Part shown: piece by piece, positions 42,051 through 53,399 of the stretch
How positions within the stretch are numbered: the stretch's first letter is position 1
Layout of the letters: every line of letters starts with the position of its first letter
Origin: Molanna angustata
Lineage: Eukaryota > Arthropoda > Insecta > Trichoptera > Molannidae
Assembly: GCA_963576475.1 (NCBI GenBank)
Contig: OY754987.1
Coordinates: 9,260,903-9,324,902, forward strand
Reading direction: 5' to 3'
Length of the DNA stretch: 64,000 nucleotides
Position numbers and translations under genes: made by a program
The notes under the pieces: generated by a model
What the model saw: the letters and a program-made list of their open reading frames with translations, nothing else
Database searches by the model: none
What the model was told of the DNA's origin: nothing

Positions 42051-42257
42051 TTTTCTTACTTCTTCTTTGTTTTTCTTTTGTAGTTTTCATTTTTTTGTGA
42101 TGTACATGTATAATTCTGTCACTATGTAATTTGGTTGGTTGGAAGTAATTGCCTTATGGCAATAAACCCGCCAGTGTGCTTTATATTTGTTTATATTATG
42201 TACAAAAAGTTAAATAAACAAATAATGTTATGATAGTGTTATTATAGTTATTCATAA

Positions 42258-42480
42258 TACTATCGTAGTGCCAACCTTGACGTATGCAAGTGATACCTTG
42301 ACATGGCAGAAGTTACTCGAAAGCAGAATAAATGCAGTTGAAAAGAGATCGTTTAAAATAATTTGTAATAGAACGATGTATGACAGGGGAAGAAATGAAG
42401 ATATAAGGAAAGAATGATAGATGACGAAAGATGTCATTAATATAATGAAAATGAACACATCAAGATGGTTTGGCCACATC
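42258..42480 (+). pseudogene. LINE-A fragment, plus strand
   Basis: Reads IVVPTLTYASDTLTWQKLLE, SRINAVEKRSFKIICN, YDRGRNEDIRKE, two stops, then INIMKMNTSRWFGHI. This matches, in order, the LINE-A fragment at 58664-59362 (IVVPTIMYASET, KINAVEMRSLRRMCG, RMKMNALRWFGHV). It carries at least two stop codons. Confidence 0.75.
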
Positions 42481-42535
42481 ATAATATTACATCATTCAAA
42501 TTCTGAATTCATCCATATAAATAGAACTCTAAGAT

Positions 42536-42674
42536 GCAAAGTTGGTGTTTTTGGCATGCGAAAATTCCACTATACCATACAAAAAGGTTCCTTCATACAT
42601 GCTTCTTGGCTTAATACTGTCGATTCATTAAGAGAATAAAATTCTCTTAAACGAATCGACAGTTGGATTATCCA
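42536..42674 (-). mobile_element. HINE-like element, 5'-end fragment
   Basis: Minus strand starts TCCAACTGTCGATTCG with the hairpin TTAAGAGAAT/ATTCTCTTAA (42622-42655), followed by the family words AGCCAAGAAGCATG and CACTATACCATAC-like sequence, and then breaks into LINE-A sequence. Confidence 0.65.
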
Positions 42675-42792
42675 ATTTATTCTAATTAAGTATATATTCC
42701 AATTCATAGTACTAATTTTTTAGCTCTTAATATTTAGCGTTTGACCGCATATCTCACAACAATAAAATAGAATAAAAACATAAATTTGCTAT

Positions 42793-43621
42793 TCCAACTG
42801 TCGATTCGTTCAAGAGAATGAAATTCTATTGAAGGATGAGGCAGTTTAAAACCAAGATGTTCCTTCGTTTACGAAGGAATATTTTGTATGGCGTAGTGGA
42901 CTTTTTTGCATGCTAATAACACCAACTTAGAGGCTTCGCAGCATATATGTTCTCATACATGGATTTACTCAGAATTCGGAGTAGAACATTTTCTGTCCCC
43001 CCTTATAACTTTTGATCCGCTCAATTTACAGAGAGAAACCATAAAAGCTAGAACGCTGAAAATTGGTACAAATATATATAAATATAAAATCTCAAATTAG
43101 TTTTTTCAAAAAAATTCCAGGGTTTCTCAAACATTTTTTACTAAGAAAAATATTTTTTTATGATAAATTTATGAGTTTAACTGCCTATATTTCCATTTTT
43201 TTTAAATATCGAAAAAAGCCGAAACACCTCAACTAGATAAACTTTGTAGTAGTACATCTCAATTTTTTTCTAACAATTTTTATTAAAATTGAATTTAGTG
43301 ACGACATTGCTTCATACAATTTGTATGGCAGTCACCTATACACAATAATATAATGTAAGAAAACTTAATAGTTTTATACTTAAATATCCAAACATACATA
43401 CATACATACCAGCATGTTGTTTTCATATTCCGGGTAGGAGAAAAGGACTGACCTCCATACTATCCTATCTTGACATACATACCTACATGTGTTGTATAGA
43501 AAACAAAATATCTTAAAATATTCAATAATTTGGATTTAAGTGTTTATAGTTTGGTACTTATTCTTCAACTATACATACTATCGCTATCGACAGTTGGATC
43601 TCATGTGTTACATGCAACTAG
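42793..43621 (+). mobile_element. HINE-like element, complete 829-bp copy
   Basis: Reference copy for the family. 5' end TCCAACTGTCGATTCGTT with a hairpin (AGAGAATGAAATTCT); core words CTTATAACTTTTGATCCGC and AACGCTGAAAATTGGTAC; 3' end with subterminal inverted repeat ATCGACAGTTGG, then ATCTCATGTGTTACATGCAA and CTAG. The 12-bp subterminal repeats are exact inverts (CCAACTGTCGAT and ATCGACAGTTGG). The CATGT-GTT-ACATG hairpin, three bases and CTAG resemble Helitron/Helentron 3' ends. There is no transposase or Rep/helicase, so it depends on an autonomous partner. The (TATG)n-like 43385-43480 block resembles the LINE-A 3' end and may be captured. Confidence 0.68.
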
Positions 43622-44339
43622 TTTCAAGGTTAATTAATGTTGCGCAGGGTTAAGTTTCCTGCTTGTCAAATATGAATATCCTTGATATAATCGATTGATT
43701 GCATCGTCGGTGAGTGATATACTAATGGCATAAAACCAGGAGTATTTTTATGAATTTCTTTTCACATAACATTACAACGCGAAGAAAACATTGAAAGGCG
43801 TGACCTCTATTTTGGCGCATCGTCTTAGAATACTTTTTTATTATGCCTGAATGTAGTACCTTTTGAAGTGAGAAGAGACTGGCGTGTGGGTATACACACA
43901 AATGCAGCGCTTCCTTTGAAAGGTAATGTACACCCGCATACCTGTCGCTGGTAACCCCACATTGTGGTATCTGCCGTGATTGTATGAATGAATGAACCAG
44001 TAAAAATTGCTTATAATTTATTGAACTGTCGCAACAGTATCTCTTTTTATTTTATACCACTTCCCATATTTCTCATTAATCTATAACTGCCATGATACGA
44101 AGATATTTCTACATACCTATAATAAATTGAATTACCATTTTACTACAAGAAAATAAATATCACTATCGTAACCTAAATACCCGTCCTTTAGACGATCAAA
44201 AAATGATAATTTAATTTTTGTTTGAAATTATACATTTTTTTTTATTTTATCTCAACATCTTTTTCGTGAATTACTTAAAAACATAACACATACCAAAGCC
44301 ATAAAAATAAAATATTTAAACATTTTAAAGTTCCCTTTT
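43622..44339. other. No gene seen
   Basis: AT-rich. 43890-44000 has a weak resemblance to sequence near 20510-20590 (GGTAATGTACACCCG, CCTGTCG, CCCCACATTGTG), so it may be an old SINE-1 3' part. Confidence 0.4.
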
Positions 44340-44650
44340 TCTGTGTCATATTAGGACTGGGTCTGTCTGTGTGTCTGTCCCCCCTTATAACTTTTGATCT
44401 GCTTGATTCACCAAAATTTCTAAAAATGTAGATAATTTTGACTACAAATCTTTTGTACTCAAAATTTTATGTTCCAGTCAGAGATTGTCAGCAGTTGAAT
44501 TTTTATTTTATATTTCCTTATATCTCAAAAACCATAAAAGCTATAGCGTTGAAAATTTGTGTTCATACTGAAAAATGCAATATCTAAATTCTGAAACATT
44601 TTTTATAAAGAAAAACAATTTTTATGACAAATTAATGTGTTATATTTATA
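44340..44650 (+). repeat. Diverged HINE-like core fragment
   Basis: Contains CCCCTTATAACTTTTGATCTG, then diverged counterparts of GTTTCAGTCAGGGG and ATCTCAAAAACCATAAAAGC and the GCGTTGAAAATT word, in family order. Both ends are missing. Confidence 0.5.
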
Positions 44651-45786
44651 TTGAATTTTTTTTTACTTTTGAAAGTAATGAGTTGCGTGGTCCAATTATC
44701 AGGAATAATCCATGAAATGTTAGTCTGCCCACGAAAAAAGACGACCAGCGACGTTGTCAAGCGTCTAGAAGAGAACTCTTGGCTAAGTTCACAATCACTT
44801 CACGAATGGTGGGCAAATTTACAGGCAAAATTAACGCCATCCAAATTCGAGCTTCGACCTCTATATATAGAGGTTGTGGATTGAAGATCGTCGCTGTGTT
44901 TCTAGATCAAGGGGAGCCATACCTGTAAGAATTCGGTACTATTTATTAATTAAACTCAATAAATACAATTAGACATAAATACATATTTATTTATATAAAA
45001 GTGTTTATTTTGATAAATATTTCTACACGGTTTCATACCTTTTAGCTGTGCACTCACATCATACATACATAATATTATTATACATAATATATGTACGGTG
45101 TAAGTTTCATAGTAAAGTCACTGCATCACATTAATAACGTACATACATACATATATATGAACGTTATATCATACATAGGTATGTACAATGTACATAATAT
45201 GAAATATTACATTTCACAGAGAGAAGGATATTTTGATATTTTTATTTTCGTATGCATAAACTCGCAGAGCTGTGCACTGTGCATACATCACCTTAATACG
45301 GCCCTGGACAAATATTTTAATTTAAGGACCGCACTTCTACCTAATGGTGGAATATTCTGATTTCACAATTTATATGCTGTTTTTTTTCTAAACCAATATC
45401 ATGTTGGGAGTTTATGCTATGTGTTTCGTCACGATGTTTTTGTGTGTATGGCGTGAGTACCTACGATGAAATTATATGTCACCAGTTCAATCCAAAGCAT
45501 TTGTTGAATTTTCAATATATTAATATTTTATGTAAATTGTGCATTGACTTATGTAAAACTGACTACTTCATGTTCCTTTAGCTATCTCTCCACTGCTGTA
45601 TGTAGACCTCTTTTAAGATTTTCAATTCGTCTTTATTTTGGGTTTTGGAGCCTAGCTAGTAGAGCTGACCATTTATCCATACTCATTTTATCTCTTAATA
45701 TGATTTCACTATGTTATTAAAACTATCAATATGCTCTTGCGTTCTGGGAAATTGTTTTTTTTTTATATTTGTTCAAATATAAGTCA
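44651..45786. other. No gene seen; short fragment 44690-44900 of unknown nature
   Basis: The 44690-44900 part is less AT-rich and has a symmetric CCTCTATATATAGAGG at 44859-44874. A 77-codon frame covers it but shows no domain. 45360-45480 resembles 39545-39640. Confidence 0.4.
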
Positions 45787-46154
<368 letters not shown>

Positions 46155-46305
46155 ATGTAAATATACACCCTCATGTGTTCTTTAAATTAAGCATAAATGC
46201 TTGTGCTATAGGCGAATAAAATCGGTCAAGAAAGATGGGGTTTGAAATCTCAATCATCGGATTACTAAGCTAGTGCGATGACCTGCGTCATCGATCCATC
46301 TGTCT
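46155..46305 (-). repeat. SINE-1 copy, diverged
   Basis: Minus strand: decayed tRNA-like head (GATCCATCTG end), CGATTTTATTCGCCTATAGC and TAAGCATAAATGCTTG-type body. Directly abuts the TAAA microsatellite. Confidence 0.6.
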
Positions 46306-46587
46306 TATTATTATTATTTATTTAACATCTTTTTTTTTGTTTAACAACATTAAAAATTTATAAATAAAATAAATTATGATATTTACTTTAGTAAAATTGT
46401 TCAATAAGATTAAAACGTTGTGCTTGGTGACGGAATCATTAGATTGATATTAGATGATGGATAATATAACGAAAACAGAGTTATGAAAAAAAGCTATGCA
46501 CAAACAAAAAACAAATAAAAGACGCATAAAAAAACAATAGAAAATAGGCAATTCGAAACAATTTTAGTCATATCAATACATAGGTCC

Positions 46588-47040
46588 CTACACCACGTTT
46601 AGATTGTGAAATGATTTTTTCAGTCTTTGTTTGAGCCTTTTAAAATCATTTATCCCTTTTATTTCATCTGGAAAGCAATTGAAATTCTTTATACCCATAT
46701 AAATGTAATTGTTTTGCATTTGTCTAATATTAAATTTATGAGTTCTATTATATAGATTAAATTTACTTCACTTAAATGCATTCAGCGATTGCCAACCTTT
46801 CAAAATGAAAACAAAACGTACATTAACTATGTTGCGAAGAGGTATTGGTATAAAAATAAAATTTTTCATTTGACATTTTGATATTTTCCATGAAAATAGC
46901 AGGTGGACTTACCTAATGTCCATCCTACGACAAGGACATAACAGTAAAGAGAGATCAAGTACCAATTGGTAGTTATTGACGATATAATGGCGTTTGACCC
47001 CTTTGTAATATAATGCTTGAACATCCTTTGAATTCAAAAC
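46588..47040 (-). pseudogene. Old LINE C-terminal fragment
   Basis: The last 60 codons before a stop at 46588-46590 read NRTHKFNIRQMQNNYIYMGI, then KNFNCFPDEIKGINDFKRLK. Upstream, across a stop, FIPIPLRNIVNVRFVFILKG and LYYKGVKRHYIV can be read. The pattern RTHxxNIRxxQNNxxxxGIKxFNxxPxEIK is common at the C-terminus of Jockey/CR1-type LINE proteins. No catalytic motif remains. Confidence 0.55.
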
Positions 47041-47207
47041 GTGAAATTCAATTTGAGTAATAATGTTTTTTATTAGGTACCGAGCAGATGTTACAAGTAT
47101 ATATGTAAAAGGATGGATTGTACCAATTTTTACATATATGGCAATCTATTTAAATTATACTCTATTTGTACACTAGTCACATGAGTTTTTTTTTTCATTT
47201 AATAAGA

Positions 47208-47358
47208 ATGAATAAGTTCTTGTAACAAGTACATATACATCCTCATACATTCCCTAAACTAAGCATAAATGCTTGTGATATAGGTGAACGAAATCGTGGT
47301 CGTGGCAGTATTCGATCTACTACTAACCCAGCGCGTTAACCGCTCAGCCACCACACAT
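47208..47358 (-). repeat. SINE-1 copy
   Basis: Minus strand head TGGTGGCTGAGCGGTTAACG, B-box region with ATCGAATACTGCC, CGATTTCGTTCACCTATATC and the standard tail ending AACAAGTTAC-like. Opposite in orientation to the fragment at 47695. Confidence 0.75.
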
Positions 47359-47374
47359 CTTATTTTCTTATTTA

Positions 47375-47560
47375 TCATGCCGACCACCATGGTACAGTTG
47401 TGTGAGTGTCCTGGGTTCGATCCCCAGCAGAGGAGAAATTTATAGAGATATTTATTTCTCTGAGCTGGAAACACTGGTTTCCTATATGGAAGAAATCGCC
47501 ATATGGCAATAAGCTCGCCAATTGCGCAGGGTGCAAGGAAGTATTCATTATTATTATTGA
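47375..47560 (+). repeat. SINE-3, tRNA-derived
   Basis: Head with TGGTACAGTTGTGTGAGTGT and the B box GGGTTCGATCCCC (close to the GGTTCGANTCC consensus). The body includes GAGCTGGAAACACTGGTTTC, AATCGCCATATGGCAATAAG and GCGCAGGGTGCAAGG, ending in ATT repeats. Its tail occurs alone near 18190, 42128, 56975 and 62560. Confidence 0.72.
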
Positions 47561-47694
47561 TATATTCAAGTTTATTTTTTTCATCAATTTCCTAATATTT
47601 ATCGTGTAAATAAGTGCATACTTTAAGTTTCAGCGTGATGTTTTTGCATGGACGGCGCATGCTTGCGATTCGTATAAGAGATCACAACTTGATT

Positions 47695-47790
47695 ACTAAC
47701 TCAGCGCGCTGGGTTAGTAATCCAGTGGTCGCGAGTTCGAATACTACCATGACCGATTTCGTTCACCTATATAGCCAGGCATCAGGGGCG
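47695..47790 (+). repeat. SINE-1 head fragment
   Basis: AGCGCGCTGGGTTAGTAATC, GTCGCGAGTTCGAATACTAC and CGATTTCGTTCACCTATA. The 5' A box and the tail are missing. Confidence 0.7.
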
Positions 47791-48064
47791 TGCCTAGAAC
47801 CTTCGGACTAGGCAAACCCTAAGAGAAAATTGGGAAATGTCGAAAATAAAATATTTTTTATGCACCGTTGTTCATTTGAGTGGCCATGAAAATTTTAAAA
47901 TCACATGCCAAAATGATATTTACATTTGTGGCCCTGTCAAGCATCTATCTACAAACGGTTCAATTTTCTAATATTGCAGTACCTACGGTTTCAATAAAAC
48001 ACAAAAAATATTAGGTCTTTAATTTCTTAACATAATATTCATAGGCAAGCTAAGATTTTCGGCT

Positions 48065-48507
48065 TAAGATTTTGGTCCCCCTACTATGTGTCTCATAGAG
48101 ACAAAATAGAACGTGTTCAGAAATATTTTACTAGGGTTCTTTCTTTTAGAGCGGGTCATAGTGGCCGGTTGGAATACCAGGAGCGCCTTTCGCTTTTTAA
48201 TATGGTTAGTTCGTCAGTTAGGCGGAGTGTGACCGAATTAATGTATCTTCGTAAGCTGATTCGAGGTCACTTGGACACATCTGACATTGAATTGTTAAAC
48301 TTTCATGCAAATAATAGATTAAGATGCAGCGAAGTGTTTCGTCTGAAAAGGTATAGAACCAATGTGGGACAGTTTTGTCCTATAAGCCGAATGATGAGCT
48401 CATATAATAGTTTGTCAAGGGTTGTATCGGATCTTGATGTGTTTCATAATCCGGTGTCCACTTTCAAACGTTTGATTCGAGGAAATCTAGTGATAGGGAC
48501 ACCCTGA
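48065..48507 (+). pseudogene. LINE-J-related C-terminal fragment, plus strand
   Basis: Coding can be read from WSPYYVSHRDKIERVQKYFT (WSPYY begins before the first ATG) through LSLFNMVSSSVRRSVTELMY to SRVVSDLDVFHNPVSTFKRL. It matches the tail of the 37969-38511 fragment (SIWSPYYRVHSDSIEKIQHK) and ends in a normal stop. It is a 5'-truncated LINE insertion; RT catalytic motifs are absent. The frame is unbroken over 140 codons. 48508-48650 is its 3' untranslated region with an A-rich end. Confidence 0.75.
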
Positions 48508-48775
48508 TGTTGTGTGGCTCTGTGGGTGTTGATTTGTATTGCGCATTTCTCCCCACTTTTGTATTTTGTATTAGGATAATTTGGTATCTTGATTGTATGT
48601 TTTGTTTTTATTTAGTTTTTATAGTTTTAAAAATAAAAAAATACTAACACGTGTATAGTACGACATATAAACCAGCAAATTCGACAACATATTAACTTAT
48701 AAGTCTTACTAAAAATATTCTAGTTAGACGGGCATGTTGCCGAGTTCGCGATTTTGTCCGCGACGTTATTTATTG

Positions 48776-48906
48776 ACTGTCGTTACATTGCACTCGCGTA
48801 TGCACCTGCCAATACAGTGACATTCTGCCGTGTCGGAGTGTCATTGTATTGGTAGATTCAGACGTTGCGTCTGAATCGTTGTGACAATTTAATGTAATGA
48901 CAATGA
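48776..48906. repeat. Hairpin-rich, GC-balanced short element (MITE-like)
   Basis: Outer inverted repeat GTCGTTACATT (48779-48789) and AATGTAATGAC (48891-48901), one mismatch. Inside lie CCAATACAGTGACA/TGTCATTGTATTGG (one mismatch) and a perfect GATTCAGACG-TTG-CGTCTGAATC hairpin. No target duplication was recognised. Confidence 0.45.
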
Positions 48907-48909
48907 CGT

Positions 48910-50215
48910 TCATATTTCATAGAAATTGATCTATGATAAATTGCTTATTTTTATCCTTTAAAATATGCTGGGTAAAATCTATTTGTTTTTTTTTGTCTCG
49001 GTTCAATTGTTCCTTCTTTTTTTATGTTTTATTTTATTAGTTCAACATTTGTTTTCTTTCTGTTTTCCTACATATATGTATATGTGTATTTTAAACTTTT
49101 CTTTTAACTGTGCAAAGTAATGTCTTTTTTATAATGAATGGTCAGGAGACGTTGATTGTACATACATAACTATGCACAATAGCCATGCGGGAGATACCTG
49201 TTATTGGAGCACTGGAGATTCTATTTTTTGTTTCATGTTTTTTTTTGTTTGTGTTGTTCAGTGTTCTGTTGGTGTCTCTGTATATTAAATAAATAAATAA
49301 ATAAATAAATATATCAATACCGCTACTGCCAGGAATATACTAAATTTAGGGAATGTATGATGATGTATATGTAATTGTTATAAAAACATATACATTCTTT
49401 TTAAAAATAAAATTATAAATCAAAAGTAATTAACACTTGTCAAAGTAATGTCAAAATGGTACCAACAATTACACGGAAGCGGGTGGAATTCGTTTACCTA
49501 TAAAAACACCCTTTTAAAGAGTAATTTTAACGCGGAGATGAACCTTCGTAGATTTATGGTGTGAACCGAAAATCCGAGTTAAGAGTTGTTGAGTCCGTGT
49601 TTTGGTGTCATCCATGTAGATGACACGGTGGCGATAAATTTAGTTTTATAACGCTTTTACGATCTCGCATTTGAGAATGTACCTACATTAAATTTATTTG
49701 AAATAACGAGTCTCTAAGTTGATGGCGACGCCGACGTTGGTCGGTCGATATAAAACTAAATTGAAATTCCCCATGCCTGTTAAGGGGGGGACTGCTGCCA
49801 ACATACCTATTTTTCAATTTGATTTACCATCATTATTTCTAATCAAATCGTTTTGAAAAAAAAAAATAGATGGTTTGGGTATTAATAAAGAAAAATATAC
49901 CTTAACTTTTTGATAATGTTCTGTATAAATTCTTGTAGAAAAATAATGGCATACTCTGATTTTCAACGTTTATCTTATATTTTCAATAAATTATAAGGCA
50001 TAATTCAATATATATATTTTTTTTAATTAAAGAAGTCAAAAATACCTAGAAAAATATGACGTTGCATTAATGCATCAGGTTAAGTAAATAAACCTAAAAA
50101 ACATTTATTTTCCATTCAGCGCCATTGCGAAATAAAAGTTTTTGGTCAAGTGGTTTAGGGCAAAATTCACATGCAAAAACGGTTAATATGAACAACCACA
50201 AAATATCCGCCGAGT
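48910..50215. other. No gene; SINE-1 tail at about 49340-49410
   Basis: The SINE-1 tail words (AGGGAATGTATGATGATGTA, AACATATACATTCTTTTT) occur alone at 49340-49410. A separate inverted pair (AATTTAGTTTTATA near 49637 and TATAAAACTAAATT near 49749) may be an old MITE. No coding signature. Confidence 0.45.
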
Positions 50216-50650
50216 ATTTAAACTACATATATTTAAAGTTTTTGGATTTATTTATTTATTTATTTAGAGGACAACATACAGCATATAATAATTTATATAA
50301 AAAAAGATGATTTGATTAATAATAAAGCCAATTACAGGTTGTCGCTGAAGTTATTGTAGTATATTAAGATACATTAGGAATAATTACATATTATGGTCAG
50401 ATATTGTGTGAATGATGTGTGAAATTGCATATATAAATGTGTCAGTACATTAAGTGTTAAATTTGATTATGAGGATGAAATTTTAAGTTTGATATATTTT
50501 TTAAATGTAGGGGCGCTAAGTAAGAATATGTCGATCTCTTGGAAATGCCTATTGTATGTATAACAGATTCTGTAGATTGATGCATGTTGAGCATAGTTGG
50601 TGTGCTGAGTGGTTAGGCGGAAAAGAGGTGTCTAGTTCTACGGGTAGGGA
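50216..50650 (-). pseudogene. LINE-J-related extreme C-terminus and 3' UTR
   Basis: On the minus strand a frame from about 50640 reads TPLFRLTTQHTNYAQHASIY, then RICYTYNRHFQEIDIFLLSA, then PTFKKYIKLKISSS and a stop at 50469. It lines up with the C-terminus of LINE-J ([20 protein letters not shown]...[12 protein letters not shown]). A one-base shift near 50635 separates it from RTRH upstream. The 3' UTR runs to a (TTTA)n tail at about 50250. Confidence 0.6.
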
Positions 50651-51489
50651 TGATGAAAGATATACAGGGTGTCCCATAAGTCAACGTATTCCTTTTAAGG
50701 GCTGTTATACCAACTCATGACTCGCCAGAATATGTAAATATGACCTTAGTAAAAGTGCCTTAGTTTTCGAGATATTGCCACTTTTACAAAGTGCCCGAAA
50801 ATCTCCGCCTTAGATTGGTTTTTCGAGTGCCATATTTACAAATTTCAATATATTGGAATTCTAATTTATGTTTCACAATCTTGAATAACTCAGCTGTTGA
50901 TCACAATCAAAAATATTAATAAAACTTTTTTTTTTGCGCAAAAAAAAATATAATTATGGTTATGAATTAAAAAAAATATATATTACCCAAATTTGATTGT
51001 TCACACTGAAAAAAAAATGTATGACGCCAACCTGGCAAATTCTTGCAAAAGTTGGCGCAATTATTGTTATTTCCAAAATAGTAAAACAATTACTATGTTT
51101 TACAGTAAAAAAAATAGATATTGCTATATTACTGCTGATTGTGAAATTATTTCATTTATTAGGATTTCCGGCGTAAAATCTTGCTTTAATTTATTAAAGA
51201 GACAAGAATTTATTTTAACTAAATAAAACATTTAAACAATCTAAAGGCAAGTGTTCACACTGAGATTTCACTTCTTATTTAGTAAATAAGTGTATATGTG
51301 ATTAACCCATACGATAAATAAAATTATTAAAATACAAATACATAATTGAACATATATTATATATTTTTACGCGATGGAAAGATTTTCATACATGAATATC
51401 AAAGTAAAAAATTACATAGTAAATCTATTCGGTGTAGACAATTCCATACTTATACTCTAGTAAATAATTATCACTCTCCTTGCCCTGTG
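50651..51489. other. No gene; TACAGGGTGTCCC-type repeat end at about 50668
   Basis: ATACAGGGTGTCCCATAAGT is a sequence type often found at transposon ends in insects, but its partner was not located. The rest is AT-rich without signature. Confidence 0.35.
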
Positions 51490-51640
51490 GAGATACAGTT
51501 TATAATTGTGTTTTCAGTATGGATCTGTGAGACGATAAATATCGTAAGTCTTCAGAATGTGGCAACTTGTTATTGGGTGCGTGTTAAATTTATATTTGAC
51601 ATAGTTCCTGTTAGTTACCCGAGAAGCAATAATAAATATA
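51490..51640 (+). repeat. SINE-2 body, head missing
   Basis: GTATGGATCTGTGAGACGAT, CAGAATGTGGCAACTTGTTA and GGGTGCGTGTTAAATT followed by an AAATA tail, as in the full copy at 5117. Confidence 0.75.
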
Positions 51641-52149
51641 TAAATAGATAAGTGATATAAATAAAAAAATAATAATATAAAGTTGATCGAACCTTTTTAA
51701 AATCTCGAACATCAAAGTCGTAATTCCCACGTGGGTGACAATTTTGTAATAAAAAGGGTGTTAGATTGAACGAAACACATTTAAAGTTGATTGGTTGAAC
51801 TTTGTAATAATCACAAGTTTGGAGTTCGTTATCACAAAGTGGTTTCAACATTAATCACACTTAATCTGATCAAATAAATGTATTATCGTATGCATTATTT
51901 TGAAGATGGTGTTACCGAGTAATTCTGGAGATTCATGATTAAAAGCGCCCGGCACAATTGATTATTTTTTTTCTTCGGGAAGCACACGGCAATAAAACAA
52001 GGTAACACGACAGAATTACTCAGGACAAAATCACACTTGACAAAATTACACTTGACAAAATTTGGACGAAATTACACTAGGAAAGAAAAATATTATACCC
52101 TAAATTAAAAAAAATCAAACATTGGTCACCGAACCAATATATTATGGTG
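51641..52149. other. No gene seen
   Basis: 52020-52080 has three short repeats of GACAAAATTACACTTGACAA type. No other signal. Confidence 0.45.
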
Positions 52150-52310
52150 ACAGATGGGTTTTGGCGGAGCGGTGAGCGCGCTGTGCTAGTGATCGCGAGT
52201 TCGAATTCTGCCAGAACCGATTTTGTTCACCTATAGCACAAGCATACCAATGCTTAATATAGGGAATGTATGAGAATATATGATTTTTCAGTAGTTTTTT
52301 TAATAATAAA
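52150..52310 (+). repeat. SINE-1 copy with a shortened head
   Basis: TTGGCGGAGCGGTGAGCGCG, then a deletion between the two boxes (GCTAGTGATCGCGAGTTCGA), CCGATTTTGTTCACCTATAG and the tail. Confidence 0.7.
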
Positions 52311-52435
52311 AAAACTGCTGGTTATTGGTATTGATTATACACTTGCAGCATTGTGTAATGTATACATATGCTGTGTTGTTGATAAATAAATACTTATTGT
52401 TAAAAACCAATAAGAAATTCTTTCTTTGTTTTTCT

Positions 52436-52940
52436 GTCTTGATAGTGTCATAATCTCCTCGATAGTGTCGTCATCGTCTTGATAGTGATCATCATCTTTA
52501 AAGTGTCGTCAATGTCTCAATAGTATCACCATCTCCTTGATAGTGTCGTCATAGTCTTGATAGTGTCATCAATGTCTCAATAGTGTCATCATCTCATTGA
52601 TAGTATCATCATCTCCTTGATAGGGTCATCATCGTCTTGATAGTTTCATCATCGTCTTGATAGTGTAATCATCTCCTCGATATTGCCATCATCTCCTTGA
52701 CCTTTGGCTCAGCAGTCAGATATCTAACCAACTGAGCCACGAAGGCCGACCTTCATATGTAGTCTTGATAGTGTCATAGTCTTGATAGAGTCTTTGTCGT
52801 CTTGATAGTGTCATCAACGTCACAATAGTATCATCATCTCCTTGATAGTGTCATCATATTTTTGATAGTGTCTTCATAGTATTGATAGCGTCATCATCAC
52901 TTTGAGAGTGTCTTCATGGTTGTGAAAGTGTCCTCATTGA
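52436..52940. repeat. Minisatellite, about 18-21-bp unit
   Basis: More than 20 diverged units of the form TTGATAGTGTCATCATCTCC. The array is interrupted at 52690-52765 by a SINE-2 fragment. Confidence 0.9.
52690..52765 (-). repeat. SINE-2 head inserted in the minisatellite
   Basis: Minus strand GGCCTTCGTGGCTCAGTTGG (A box), ATATCTGACTGCTGAGCC, AAAGGTC. It breaks before the B box. Confidence 0.75.
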
Positions 52941-53075
52941 ACGATCTAGCTATTACATACATACATACCAAGACGACATGTCCCTTACGCGGTAAGCAGA
53001 TAGAACCGAGCGCCATACTCCTCTATTTTTGCACACATTTCTGGCTTCCTTTACATCTATACTTCTTCAGTGGCT

Positions 53076-53399
53076 CTACAGCCCATATCGAGCCTTGGCC
53101 TCCAGCAACTTCCTCCTCCAACCTCTCCTGTCACCTGCTGCGACCCTCCAGTTTGGCACATTCAGAAGCTGGGATGCGTCCCTCCCAATATCATCTTCCC
53201 ATCGCAGCCTCGGTCTCCCGACCTTTCTTTTGCCACCTGGGTGCCCCTCTAAGACTCTTTTTGGTACCCGTGATGATGGCATTCTCTGAACATGCCTGGC
53301 CCATCTTAGCCTGCTTAGTCTTATATGTTCAGACAGTTTGGGTGCTTTGTAAATGCTGTAACTCATCGTTGTATCTAATTCTCCATGTTTGTCCATCAT
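53076..53399 (-). pseudogene. LINE-C C-terminal part
   Basis: 107 codons in the frame after the RT part: MMDKHGELDTTMSYSIYKAP, LSRLRWARHVQRMPSSRVPK, GKRKVGRPRLRWEDDI and WRRKLLEAKARYGL. These are the usual closing blocks of such LINE proteins (the GRPRxRW motif). It overlaps the end of the RT frame by 70 bp in another frame, so a one- or two-base change separated it from the RT. Confidence 0.78.

Noticed and set aside
44651..44884. Small gene with 77 codons
   Set aside because: No domain, no homologue in the window, and its start lies in a diverged HINE-like core; not enough support.
52436..52940. CRISPR-like array
   Set aside because: Short direct repeats without unique spacers of constant length, in a eukaryotic repeat-rich setting; a minisatellite.
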